Assembly (NCBI GenBank): GCA_021229015.1
Contig: CM037795.1
Location: forward strand, 19,654,378 to 19,718,377
DNA: 64,000 bases
Direction of reading: 5' to 3'
DNA from: Solen grandis
Lineage: Eukaryota; Mollusca; Bivalvia; Adapedonta; Solenidae
In this document: positions 22,592 to 34,495 of the stretch, piece by piece
Layout of the letters: each line of letters starts with the position of its first letter
How positions within the stretch are numbered: the first letter of the stretch is position 1
Position numbers and translations under genes: made by a program
The notes under the pieces: model-generated
The model's input: only the letters and a program-made list of their open reading frames with translations
Told to the model about the DNA's origin: nothing
Databases searched by the model: none

Positions 22592-25500
22592 ATGGCTGAT
22601 TTATCAGATGATGATATTGAGCTGTTGAAAGAATCCCATTCCAACCATTCCAAAGATGATAGTCTAACTATTAGTGAGACAGAGCCAGCAGTTCCGTGTA
22701 TAACGCATCTCGATGATTCATTGAACCAAGCACCTCTTCATGCTCTACAAACTGCATTTACATCACTGCAGAAAAAGCTGAACTGTAGGGAAAGGCAGAA
22801 CAATGAATTGAAACAGAGATACAAGATAATGCAAAGGGCCCTAATGGATAGGAGTGACGATCAGAGGAAGTTTGGAAATATGGATGAACTTTTCACAAGT
22901 GATGCCAGTGTTGCTGCTGGTGCTGGGGCTAGCAATGATGAAGAGGCTTTAATGGCAGAGAACAGAGCTAGACAAGGTTACATATCTCATCTAGAAAAAG
23001 AACTACTCAGAAATAACAACACAATTGCTAGAAGTAATGAAGAGATAATCAGGTTAAAGAACAGATCAGAAGAATTGGAAAAACAATTGTGTATAAACCT
23101 TCAAGAACAGGATAGATTATTGTCAGATAGGGAAGCATTACTTGACACTGTATCTGGCCTTCGAAAACAACTAGATGAAAAGGAAGAAGATATAATTAAA
23201 ATGAGTGAAAAATGGAAGAACCAAGAAACTCAGACTGCTAACCAGATAAAGGCTCTAACTGAAAAACTTGAATTATATGAAAGAGCTGGCATGAACTCCA
23301 ACAAAGATACCGAAATTCAAGACTTAAAATCTAGGTTGGTTATTGCAGATAATGAAATGAAAAGAGCAATTGTGCAATATAAAGAGAGTGAAAATGCTTT
23401 AAAAGAAAAGACTCAGGATGCATGCACTACTGCTGGAAGCAAAGTGCAGACAATACGAGATACAGCTAGATATAACAAAGAAACAGAAAAGCTTGGATGA
23501 TACAGATGAAGTTGATGGTGATGTTGACATGTTGAGCAAAGCTCTTGAAATAATACAGGTCCAGAAAGTAAAGCTGGATGATATGAAACTGAAGATGCAG
23601 GAGCAGCACAAGCTGATACAGACCATTACTTCAGGTATTTTGATTAACAGTGAGTAGATATTGCTCTTGGAAACGAGCCAAGAGGGCCAATTTTTGCATT
23701 TCATTTTGTTGACATGCATGATTTCTGTTGGTAATCCTTTCTTTACTTAAGAATATGTTCATTTATGGTAGGGTGATATTGCAGATTCTTTAATTGTAAT
23801 GAATAAAATTCAATAGAAAATTTGATTAAAGTTTTGCATGCAATCTGCTTATCTCAGAAATCGTTTATGGTATGGACTAGAAAGTCTATGAGTGTGTTAA
23901 GGGGCATCAGAAAACCAAGGAAGATAACTCTTTGACTGAATATTACCGGTATACAAATTTTAGCCTTTTTTATAGTTTGGATATTTTTGTTAAAGTTTTG
24001 CATGCATAGATCTCAGTAACTAGGCATGGGATTGATTTTAGACTTCATAAACATAGTCAGGGGTATCAGACTATCAAGGTATATAATTTTTACTATTATT
24101 ATATACAGGGTATGTCAAGGGTAAGAATTGAAATAGATTTCATTTTATTTACCAACAAGCATTTCGATTAGTCAAGTGTGCTGTCCTCTGACAGCACTTC
24201 TTAATTCATCTTGTGAGGAGGAAAATCAGTATTTTCACTTGTGGTTGCACTACATGTAAAACCTCACTTAATAGATTAAAGAGATATTCCACTGAAACCA
24301 AAAATTATCCACTGTTTCTTAATATTGAATTTTAGGTGCATCATTTTGAATTTTTCTTAAGCACACATTTATTAACTTTTTTTTATATATACTCATAGCC
24401 AAGTAATATTCTGATTCCAATATCTTAAACTTTCAGAAGATAAGCCACAAGCATACACTCTGTCTGAAGTGAGAGGGGACGCTATGGGAGCCTCTATCAA
24501 AGACACTTTTGAAGAGGGACCTTCAAGAGCTCCCATGTATGAGAACATGTTGAATATGAGCCACAGTTCACCGATATCTCGCAGACGGAGTGATCGCAGT
24601 GAGTATAGAGGAGCTAATCAGGGGTACACAAGCCCTCGAATAAACGATTCCTTAAAATCTACTGGAAACACAAACATTGCCAGTATGGTTGCCACGGAAA
24701 TGCCGGCCAAAAAAGGCTTTGCTCAAAATGTGCTAGATTCTAAAGCACGCATTGGACCAACAAGTCCACGACTCTCTAGACAAAATGATCCTGTACCAGT
24801 GAATCCTAGTCCAAATTTGAGAAGACGTAATGATTCTGGTGAATATTACAACACATCACCTAGAACTCGAGCTGATCGACCAAGCCCAACCATGGAACAG
24901 ACCAGGCCAGTTCAGATGAGAAATGATTTAGACAATGGTGCTAGACCACGACTTTCTTCAGGTTATGCTTACCTTAACCTTCAGTGTAACGAAGTGCAAG
25001 AAGAGCGCCAATCTGTATTTAATAAACTACCTAACAGAATGACTCAGTCTGAGATACATGTTCGCGAGGGTTACGAAAGGTCGGAAACCAGCAATCCTCT
25101 TGATCAGTCCCAGACACTTCTAATGCCTGTTAGAAACCTGCCAAGCAAAAATACCAGAGAAAGTATATATGAAAACAATATGCGTCGTGAAATCGGCCCA
25201 GATTACGAAAACATATTTAGTGCCACTGATCAGTCTGCACAAAGGCGGCCCTCAGAACATGAAGAAAATATGTTCCAGAATGACCTTACAGGCAGAATAT
25301 CTCCAAATTTTTTTCAGCCAGCAAATGTTCTTGATCGCAGTACAGGTGAACTAGAAGCAAGACATAACGCTGCAGACCATGAAGCGGAATCTGAGAGTGT
25401 CTCGTCAGTAAAGATTTGTCCTGCCTGTCAGCGAGAGTTCTCTCGACTCACTATGGACGAGTTTCAGATGCATGTGTATGATTGTTTTGACACAGGTGAA

Positions 25501-25671
25501 GAAAACCTGACCACGTTACAACCAGCCGTTGAAGTAATGAACGACGATCGTGTCTGCCCGATGTGTCAGGCGTCCTTCCCTGTGAATGTACCACAAGAAA
25601 CGTATGAACAACATGTTTTGGCACATTTCGGAGAGGACCCAATGATGGATAGGTTTGAGATGGTCCCTTAA
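22592..25671 (+). CDS. TBK1/IKK-adaptor-like protein (AZI2/TANK/TAX1BP1-related), two exons, one apparent frameshift
   Basis: Exons are 22570-23634 and 24437-25671. The acceptors (TTTCAG) and the donor CAG|GTATTT fit, and a split Glu codon (G|AA) joins the two in frame. The start chosen is ATG 22592 (GACATGG); the frame is open upstream to the acceptor, so more N-terminal sequence is possible. Translated length is about 758 aa if one extra base at about 23401-23410 is ignored: frame 1 closes at 23500 while the coiled coil continues in the next frame from 23403. Seen: acidic start MADLSDDDIELL; a block at about 49-90 (LHALQTAFTSLQKKL); coiled coil at about 105-345; a disordered Arg/Ser/Pro region with three TSPR and three YEN motifs (Y382, Y592, Y604); zinc finger 1 C675, C678, H693, C697 (MDEFQMHVYDC, NEMO/optineurin-like); zinc finger 2 C721, C724, H740, H744 (TANK/TAX1BP1-like). 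Family knowledge: such proteins link ubiquitin or autophagy cargo to TBK1. No SKICH domain is visible, which argues against a plain TAX1BP1. The function is inferred. Confidence 0.8.
23635..24436 (+). other. Intron of the adaptor gene
   Basis: The donor GTATTT is at 23635 and the acceptor CTTTCAG ends at 24436. It is a phase-1 intron, as the single base before the donor plus two after the acceptor make a Glu codon and keep the frame. It carries a family-B repeat insertion. Confidence 0.85.
23822..24203 (-). mobile_element. Family B element fragment in the intron, inverted
   Basis: Read on the minus strand, it begins near 24203 with the hairpin GCTGTCAGAGGACAGC, then ACTTGACTAATCGAAATGCT and CTTGTTGGTAAATAAAATGA, matching the 5' end of the family-B element at 44276. 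Further left are two core units with GCATGCAAAACTTTAA-type words. The CTAA end is missing, so the copy is 3'-truncated. Confidence 0.7.
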
Positions 25672-28600
25672 GTAGAGATATTTTAGTCTCCTATACTAGT
25701 TGTCAACAGTTGAAAAGAAAGGACACACCCAGCTTTTCAATAATTTAAATGCATTATCTCTTAAAGAAATACACTATGTTTCTGCTGCAAAAAATATCTT
25801 TCTCAGGGTTTTCAGTAAGAGGCGGCAGATTCGACCACCTCCAATTAGCCTTCTGCTCCTAAAACCCTGCTTACGGAATAATGAAATTCACATAAAATTG
25901 GTCCTGCATTACTGTACTCATATTTTTAAACCAAACATAAAACATTTCAGATAGGAATAATCTATTTAAATTAATGAAATTGTGAGTGCACACTTTCACA
26001 TTTACTTATGCAACAGAATATATTTAATCTTGATCTTCTTCACTCAAGAGTTTTCAAAACGATTATAAATTGATATCTATACAAGAATAACTTCTCAGAC
26101 ATCACAAACTTAAAGTGAATGTTTAATATAAAGCACATCAGCAGCTGACTTTTTAGGTGTTTTTTGCTCAGAGTTTATTTGCACAGTGATTTTTCTTTTC
26201 TTTTTTTTTTTTTCAAAAGAATAATTTTACTCCACCTTTGCTTTTATCAAAGTCATAAAATAATGCTTTTCATCCACTTTAAGAATTTTCACCCACTTTT
26301 GCCCTTTTATTTATCATATATAAGATAAGTACCAGAGTGCATACTACCATTTTTGGTTTAAAGAATGTGTACAAATATATTCAGATGAAAATGACAGTTT
26401 AGCCAATAGCTACACAGGCAATATTTGAATACCTCACGATCATTGATTGACATGCTTTACACAATAGTCCGTAATTTTATAGATTGGTTTGTAACACTGT
26501 TTCACTTTATGAACAGTTAACATTGTCATAAATGGAAAATAATTCCACAAAATACAAAAACTTAGCCCAGATTTTCACTGAAAAAAAAAATGAAAATGCC
26601 TGAAATGGATTTACTTATCAGATTATGAAAATAATTTATTTTTTCATGTGAAATAGCAAGGTTACATGTATATTTATGTTGTTTTTTTCTATTGTATTCT
26701 TTTCTCAGATACTGTCGAGGACATTTTTAAACATTTTACTTCCTAATGATAACATAGTTGAATATGGTCATGAACAGAGAGCTTGTTTATTTTTCAGCAT
26801 AAATATAAAGTGCATTTACATAGTTGAATAGGAAGCTTATTTCTTTCTAAGTAAATATTTCCATGTTTTAGTCTTACCATAATTTATTAGGCAAAAATAG
26901 ACTGGTGCTGTGGTGCAGTAAGTTAGAATCCATTTTGCTTATGATTCCCAGATGCAAAGTACTGGTCCAACTGAGAAATCATTGAGGTGGACTGGCTTGA
27001 AATTTGTTGAAACTTATTTCAAAAAAAAGAAAAAGTTATTAAGCCTGAAATTGGTGAAATGCTTACTTGCAGATTTGATAACAAGTTTCAAAAATATGTT
27101 CAGAAAACAGAAATTTTAATCTCATTATTTTAAGTAGTCAAGTTTGTTGCAAGTTTTATACCAATAGCTAGCATGTTCATCCAAAAGCTACCAGTGTTTT
27201 TAATGACTCTTTATTTATACCTTTGTGCAGATAATAAATTAGTTTCTTTCGTATGAGTGCTAGGTTTGTTATTGTTAATTATTTCATTGAATTTTGTTTA
27301 TTTGAAATCAGTTCTCTGTAACTTTCTGAATGTCTAACTACTTTTTGTTGCATCATCTTTGAATGGAAAGATCTTGTACTCTTTAGCAAAGATTAGTTGT
27401 CTATCAAGGAACTAAAGTACAACAAGGATACATGTATAACCAGCTTGCAAGTACACTCAGAATTCTTTTCCACTTGAATAAGATAATGATGTTCCATATG
27501 ATATCCTAGAAATATTTTCCTGTTTCAAGACGTTACTAGGAAAAAATCATAAGAATGACTGAAAAATCAAGAAAAGAAATAACTTTTTGTATTTTGTTAA
27601 TAGTTTTTAATATGTCCGTCCTATTATGCTTTTATCATTACCATAATTGCATCAATATGCTGTGACTGGGCTGGGTTTTTTTCTGCCTATTTGTTGGGTC
27701 AGAATGACAGCTTAAATCCCCATTGAAAATTGGCAATATTTTCCCACAAACTTCTTTCATGTATATTTTCTTGATACGATTTGGAGACAGAATTGTAACT
27801 AGTGGATTCAATTTTAATTGCTTTAACTCAATTTTGACATTTTGTAAATATGGTAAAACCTGTGGAAAAAGGGAAATATTGAGAAATATCACCTCATGAT
27901 TATATACTGGTAGGTGATACTCAGAGTGTTAATCTTCTTTAAGCTCATCTGAGCTCATATGATTGCCTGATAAGTTGACTAATATTTCTGAAAGTTGAAC
28001 TTTAAACAATTAAGTAAATAGGATATTAAGCTGGTTACCTGTAGAATTAATTTATCGAAAAAAAAAATCATTGTTGTTTAATTAATTCACCTGTGTTTAA
28101 ATGATGGCATAATGACTGTCTACTACAGTTTCTTATAAATCACATAGGGTCTGAAACTGGTTTCCTGTATACTGTTAATTGTTCTAAGAAAGTGTCAGTT
28201 TTTCTTCTGAAAAACAAATGGTCATAATTTTATTTAATTTGGTAAATGATCACAGCATGCCCATTCACCCCCTATAGAGGGTTTTTTACCCCCAAATTTT
28301 GCCATGTACCCCCAAAATCGTAGGGACCTTCTATATAAAGGGGTACAAAGTTAAAGGAAAACAGCAATTGTACCCCCAGTTTCAAAATTCAGTGGGCACC
28401 CAGGATCATCTGATGATCCTCTTAGATTAACATCACATACTGTCAGATTCATTCTCATCTAATATTGAAATAAATCTCTGATAGTCAACACTGAACAACA
28501 TAGGCTTTTGGTCCATACTGATAACATTTCATGAGGGCAGAGGAAATCCAAAGGCTGTATGTCAGTGTGTAACTGTTAGGTCATTTTTTTTTTTTCCATA

Positions 28601-30264
28601 AAATTTTGTCTAAACACTTTGCCTCATATATAGACTTGTTTTTCTGATGCATTAAGAAACAGAGTAGACCCAGGTTAGACAGCTCCTTCAAGGATCAGTC
28701 TTCTTTGTCTATTCATACAACTTTTCATAATCTGCACAGGGTAGAAAATAAATCCAATGTTTCCATCATATGCCATTTAAAGTTCCAGTAAATAAATATT
28801 CATCAAATGATATATTTGTACATGAATATTCATGAGGTAAAGGGTTAATTAAGTGCTATATATTCGTGGCTAGAAAAAAAAAACAGTCCAGAAATAATTC
28901 AATGGCTGTTAAGCTTTGTGTCTTGATAGTAATGTGATCCATTTCTCCAGAAAGTATACCAAGTTTTCTGCAAAAGAAAATGAATCTAAAATAATTAAAT
29001 CATTATTTTATCAACACCTGTTCTATATTTTGAAGTACAGTGATAAATAAGACTATTAATGAAATAACTGTATGTTTGCTATAACATGGTTCAAGTTTAT
29101 TTTTTTTGGTTTTTAATTAATGATTTTTAGACATGCAAGGCCTTAAACCTTGGAGATTTTCAGGTGGCCATATCAAGAAGACATGTATGATGAATCTATG
29201 TGTATGTAAGGGGCGGTTTTTCTCGAAATAAAGATAATGATACGGGTAAATGGTATAATAAAATTGAGTATATGGAAATAGATTAACATGTATAGCCCTC
29301 ATATTTCATACTACATTGTATTTACACATACCTTAAACAAAACTGTATTCCAGGTCTTCGAATGATATGTACCATTTTCGCAAAATTTGAAATCATTCAG
29401 TAAATACTTTTTCGTATCTCAAATTATCGAACCTAAATGTGGTACTAAGTAGAAAGTTTTTATAATCAAAGTTATGACTATTTGAAAACACTGATTGTAA
29501 AATAAGACCTATTCATTTTACACTGATTATGAAAGAAGACATATTTTTTACACTGATTGTAAAATAAGACCTATTCATTTTACACTGATTGTGAAAGAAG
29601 ACATATTTTTTCCAATTTAGGGAAGGAAACCCATTCTTGTTACTGTAATAAAAATATGCATATATTTCATTCATAACAAATATTGATAGCTTTTAAGGTA
29701 AATAATTCATGTTAACTTAGTCATGTTCATGAATATTTCGTAAAACATGAATTGTGTAATGTATTTCTACCTTATTTTAGAATTCAAGTGGTATTGTATG
29801 TGTATTGTGTGTATTGTTTGTTGGTCGAATTAAAGACTGGACAACATAGATTTAAAAATAGAAGAAGATAGTTTTCTGGATCTCCATCCATGTCTTTTCT
29901 CAGTTATGTGCTACACAGTACATTAAAGCTTCAATAGCTAGAGCTAGAGGCATAGAATTGTTTTCAAATACTGATGTTTTGGTCATCTTTTTCAAAAAAT
30001 TTACTGATTTTTTTTTTTTGTCTGGTCACTAGCACCTGAAAATCACTTTCTGTATAGTCACATGTTTGTGTGTATCATTTGAAGGAGCTATATAGAGGTG
30101 ATTGTCTGTAGCAAAACAAAGTGTTGGTGTTGTTTACACTTACTCATATATATGTTGATAATTTGAATCTTAGTATGATGCACCATGATTTATATGGAAT
30201 AAGAAGTTTTTATGTCTCACAGGGGCCTGGCATGTACCTATAACATACTTTGTTTGACTTGTGA
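25672..30264. other. 3' flank of the adaptor gene and AT-rich non-coding DNA
   Basis: The first part is probably 3' UTR, but no polyadenylation signal stands out. The rest shows no exon. A direct duplication of about 58 bp (CACTGATTGTAAAATAAGAC ... GAAGACATATTTTTT) lies at about 29487-29610. Confidence 0.4.
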
Positions 30265-30620
30265 TATGGGTACCTGTCAGGTTTGGTATGGGTATGTGGC
30301 AGGTCAGGTGGGTATGGGTACCTGTTGGTGTGGTATGGGTACCTGTTGGTGTGGTATGGATACCTGTCAGGTGTGGTATGGGTACCTGTTGAGTGTGGTA
30401 TGGGTATGTGTTGGGTGTGGTATTGGTATGTGTCAGGTGTGGTATATGTTGGGTGTGGTATGGGTACCTGTTGAGTGTGGTATGGGTACCTGTTGAGTGT
30501 GGTATGGGTATGTGTGTTGTGGATGGTATGTGTTGGGTGTGGTATGGGTATGTGTGTGGGTGTGGTATGGGTACCTGTTGGGGGTGGTATGGGTACATGC
30601 CAGGTCCCTGTGGTTCTGGT
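30265..30620 (+). repeat. Approximately 21-bp tandem repeat (GTGGTATGGGTACCTGTTG)
   Basis: Units of about 21 bp (GTGGTATGGGTACCTGTTGG and variants with ATGTGTTGGGT) are repeated about 16 times with drift. Because 21 is a multiple of three, open frames of (YPYHTQQ)-like or (VWYGYL)-like periodicity arise on both strands. I regard them as repeat artefacts. Confidence 0.85.
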
Positions 30621-31178
30621 AAAAAAGCACCTTCAAAATGTATCTTTTGCAAAAACAATTTTGTAGAGGAATCAGTCACTTGAAAGATATTGCAATTTTC
30701 TTGATATTTACAGAGATAAGCTATTAAAGGCTCTTATGTTTGAAAATTTTGTCCATTCTGCTTACCTACAAAAGTAAACACAAAACAATGATTCATGTAT
30801 ACTGCTTCAGTTTTAAAAACTTAAAAAGTACTCTGCAAATAATACCACAAACTATATTGTTAGAATATTGAGACACGCAGAAATTGACTGTTTAATGATC
30901 TATGCTCAGAGATTAGTATAGAATATCTTCTAGTGTTGGCAAAATACATATAACTTAGACTTGTTTTACTTTTTTCTGGTGTACTTTGTTTTCTCTTTTT
31001 TTTGACAAACTGGAAAGAAAAATTGGAAAGACGAGAAATGCTGTATTTTTTGTCAATTTTTGTTAACATTTAAATGTAACGATTGAAAGAAATGGTCCCC
31101 CTGTATATGTACCAAATTCAATGTTAATATGAATAAAAACCAGTAACTTTAAATCTGCAATTTATGTAACTATTTTAG
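30621..31178. other. Non-coding AT-rich stretch
   Basis: Nothing recognisable, apart from the pyrimidine-containing acceptor region before 31179. Confidence 0.4.
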
Positions 31179-31229
31179 ATCTTGAGCATTTAAATTCTAA
31201 GGGAACATGTTATGTTACTGCACATGCAG
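31179..31229 (+). CDS. Candidate 51-bp internal exon, unidentified gene
   Basis: An acceptor (CTATTTTAG) precedes it and a textbook donor (CAG|GTAAGT) follows. Only one frame is open, reading LEHLNSKGTCYVTAHA with two bases before and one after. The 3' phase (one overhanging base) fits the 5' phase of the candidate exon at 35764, giving a split Asp codon. The family is not recognised. The length is short enough that chance cannot be excluded. Confidence 0.3.
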
Positions 31230-32189
31230 GTAAGTATCTTATCTAGAATATGTAATTAGTTACCCAGTATTGTAAACATTTAATGACTTAATCTGAAACA
31301 GCTTTGTTTATATATGTCAACATGTTAGTTCTAGGATATTTATTATATTGACTTGCCTGGTAAATTTATATGTGAAAGTAAATGTAATCAGTTGTGAAGT
31401 TTTTATATAGATACAATACCCTGTTATTCTAAAATGTTAAGTCTTGAGACTTATATAGACACAATGCAAAACTGAGCTGACTCAGATTACACTATCCCGG
31501 GAAGGAACGGTCTGATAAGGGTTGAAATTGATTGCTCATATTTTAGTCTCCACATTACAAAGAAAAACCCATTGTTTTATCACAAGAGTTTGAAATTCTG
31601 TCAATGAATAAGTGATATGGTAAAAAAAAAAAAGCCCTGTTTATAATAAATATTATAAATGGGGCTTATTTTTTAATATATATCAGCAATTTATTGATAG
31701 AACTTCAAAATCCTGTGGTATTAAATACCTTTTAAAATTCATTAAATTAATACTAATATATACATAAATATTCATGAGGGTTAATGTATCTAAGGACACA
31801 GCAGGTGTATGGCTTTATAAATTTCCTTTGTTCTATGTATGAAGTCTATGCAGGAATCAAATTGTAGGGTTAAGGCCAAGTAAAAAAATGTATGTGCCTT
31901 TGGAACCATTATCTTTCAAATTGACAAAGAGCATACGCCTACAAAGTTTAACAGACCCTTCTAAAATGTTATTAATAAAACAGTCATTAATAAAATGGGG
32001 GGGGGGGGGGGGGGCGACTGAATTTATTTGTGATTATTAAACCAAGAGATGTAGACAATTTTATTGTGTCACAATAAGCAGATGTAACACAGGGATCACT
32101 TACCCTTGGTCTGTCTATGTGTCTGTCACCCTTTTTCTTTCAGCAGGTGGTACATGTGCTCCAAGGAACACTTCTTGTGATTGAAGAGG

Positions 32190-32345
32190 ATTTTTAGTTC
32201 ACCTGAGCATGAAGTGCTCATGGGGAACTGTTAGCATCACCTTCTGTCCTTTGTCCATCATCGTGTGTTGTTCATTTTGCCTTGTCAAGAATCCTTCACA
32301 AAAGTTGCTTAAATAAACTTTATCCATTAAACTTTAGAACTCTGG
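32190..32345 (-). mobile_element. Family A element, 3'-end fragment, minus orientation
   Basis: Read on the minus strand it contains GAAGGTGATGCTAACAG, then a hairpin TGAGCACTTCATGCTCA and ends GGTGAACTAA near 32191. This matches the 3' terminal block of the complete family-A copies (GGTGATCCTAATAGCTCACC ... GTGAGCTAA). Confidence 0.55.
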
Positions 32346-32371
32346 TTACCATGGCAATGGAAAGAAAACTA

Positions 32372-32508
32372 GATGTGGGTGTTCCTCGGAACACTTGTGT
32401 CGCCTGCATTTAAGCATGTTTGATGAAAGAATTGACTAGAAAATCGATCTTTTGACAAATTATTGATAAAGCATAATCTATTTTGTGAGGTACAAAATAA
32501 CACCAAAT

Positions 32509-32543
<35 letters not shown>

Positions 32544-33400
32544 TTTATTTTTTTTTGGGGGGGGGGGGGAATAAAATATTCAAACAGTGCAATATGTAAT
32601 AATTTTCCCGAGCACTTTCGACTATACAGTCTTCATCAGAGGAGTTTCAGAATGACTATGAATTCAAAACATTAACTGTAAGAAAAATTATGACGTCATT
32701 AAGCACTTATGACGTTAATTATATATATGTTGCAAGTTTGTAGTCATCATTATCATTATTGAGTTATCATTCTTGTGTACTGCACTCAGACCAATGAGAT
32801 CTATCTACTATAAATGTTTAAGGCAACACTTCAAATACTTTACAAGTTATGCACCACACAAGAATTAAATCCAAAAAAATAAACAAAGGGAAATAACTCC
32901 AAAAATACAACAGTTATCATTCTTGCACAATGCACTCCATGAGATTTTCCAAATAATATCTCAAATACTTTTTATGTTATGCTCCTGACAAAAATAAAGA
33001 CTGAGAATCAACAAAGGACAATAACTCAGGAGAAAAGAAAGTGAGAGTTATCATTTATGTGAACTGCACTCCTCTTCAATGAGATCTATCTATCTATAAA
33101 GTTTTAAGTCAGCACCTCAAATACTTTTTGAGTTATGCCCTGGACAAAAATTAAGACTGAAAATCAACAAAGGGCAATAACTCAGAAAATATTAAAGTAG
33201 AGTTATCATTCTTGTGCACTGCACTCCACCTCAATGTGATCTATCCATGTTTTAAGTTTCAAGGTGATACCTCAAATACTTTTCGAGTTATGCTCCGGAC
33301 AAGAAAGTGTGACGCCGACGACACCGACGACGACGCCGACGACGACGACGACGGACAAAGTGATCCCTATGTGTCTGCCATGCTATGCAGGCGACACAAA
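32372..33400 (+). mobile_element. Family C element, about 1 kb with tandem core
   Basis: The left end has a hairpin GTGTTCCTCGGAACAC followed by TTGTGTCGCCTGCAT. The right end has a (GAC)n tract (33310-33355), GTGATCCCTATGTGTC, and then ATGCAGGCGACACAA (about 33385-33399), the reverse complement of the left word. The core holds several units with GAGTTATCATTCTTGTG...CTCAAATACTTT. It contains a (CA)n(TA)n tract at about 32507-32540 and a G-run. Confidence 0.65.
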
Positions 33401-33504
33401 AATTATGTGAAGGTTCACCCAAAAACTTTTGTGTAGGTTCACCCAAGGATCATCCCTGCCAAGTTAAATTATGTCCAGCAGTTTAGAGATGTCATTTAAA
33501 GTTT

Positions 33505-33547
<43 letters not shown>

Positions 33548-33954
33548 AAGTAGCCACGCCCCTGCTGGCAATTTTTTTTTTTATGGATCGGAATAATTTT
33601 AGCAATCTTGGTAGGTTACCCAAGGAACATCTGTACTAAAGCATTTTGAAATCTGGTCAGTAGTTTTGAAGGAGATGATTATTAAAGTTTTTATATAGCT
33701 AAGTTAATGCTGATATCAACATAATTATTACATCTGCAGTTCTTGTCTAAATTATCCAAAAAAAAAAAAAATCCTATTTCACTATGCACCCAGGCTTCCA
33801 CATGAAGGAAGTAAACTTACACAAACCTGATGGTAATATGAATGACTATTATCTTGCCAAAGTTAATGCAGTATTGGACCACTACCTCAAATTATGGCCC
33901 TTGAAGTATAAACTATAAATAGGACACAGATGCACCAACAACCGCTTTTTTGTT
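33401..33954. other. Non-genic stretch with (TA)n
   Basis: A (TA)n microsatellite spans about 33509-33542. Nothing else was recognised. Confidence 0.4.
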
Positions 33955-34495
33955 GATAGCATGTCAAGAACCTTCTTCCAGTCTGACAAGGATTTCATAC
34001 TAAAGGTTACAGTGACCATGACCTTTGATATAGTGACCTCAAAATCAACAGTTCATCTACTGGTCATGGTCAATATCCTTACAAGGTTTCACAAACCCAG
34101 GCCCTGCGGTCCTCCAGTTAATGATCAGACGAGGATTTCATACTAATGTACACAGTGACCTTGACCTTCGACATAGTGACCTCAAAATCAATTGGGATTA
34201 TCTACTGGTCATAGCCAGTGTCCCTACCAGGTTTCATAAACCAAGGCCCTGCAGTTCTCCAGTTAATGATCGGACAATGATTTCATACTGATGTACACTG
34301 ACCTTGACCTTTGACCTAGTGACCTCAAAATCAATAGAGATTATCTGCTGGTCATGGCCAATGTCCCTACCAGGTTTCACAAACCCATGCCCTGCGGTTC
34401 TCCAGTTCATGATCGGACAAGTTTGGTTGTACAAACATACATGAGAATGTATGTATGGACAGCAGCAATGCTATATGCCGCCCACTTTTCAAGTG
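33955..34495 (+). repeat. Approximately 143-bp tandem repeat ending in a hairpin (family E)
   Basis: Three units carry TGACCTCAAAATCAA, TCTACTGGTCATGG and CCAGTTAATGATC words in order (starting near 34010, 34152 and 34296). The array is followed by a terminal hairpin CCCACTTTTCAAGTGGG near 34480-34496. The layout resembles the tandem-core elements elsewhere in the window. Confidence 0.65.

Noticed and set aside
22586..22630. Upstream ATG at 22586 as the start of the adaptor gene
   Set aside because: Its frame closes after 14 codons; ATG 22592 has a stronger Kozak context and leads into the long frame.
30170..30690. His/Thr/Pro-rich repetitive protein on the minus strand and Tyr/Gly/Val-rich ones on the plus strand
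   Set aside because: A 21-bp tandem repeat gives periodic open frames in several phases on both strands; no supporting gene structure.
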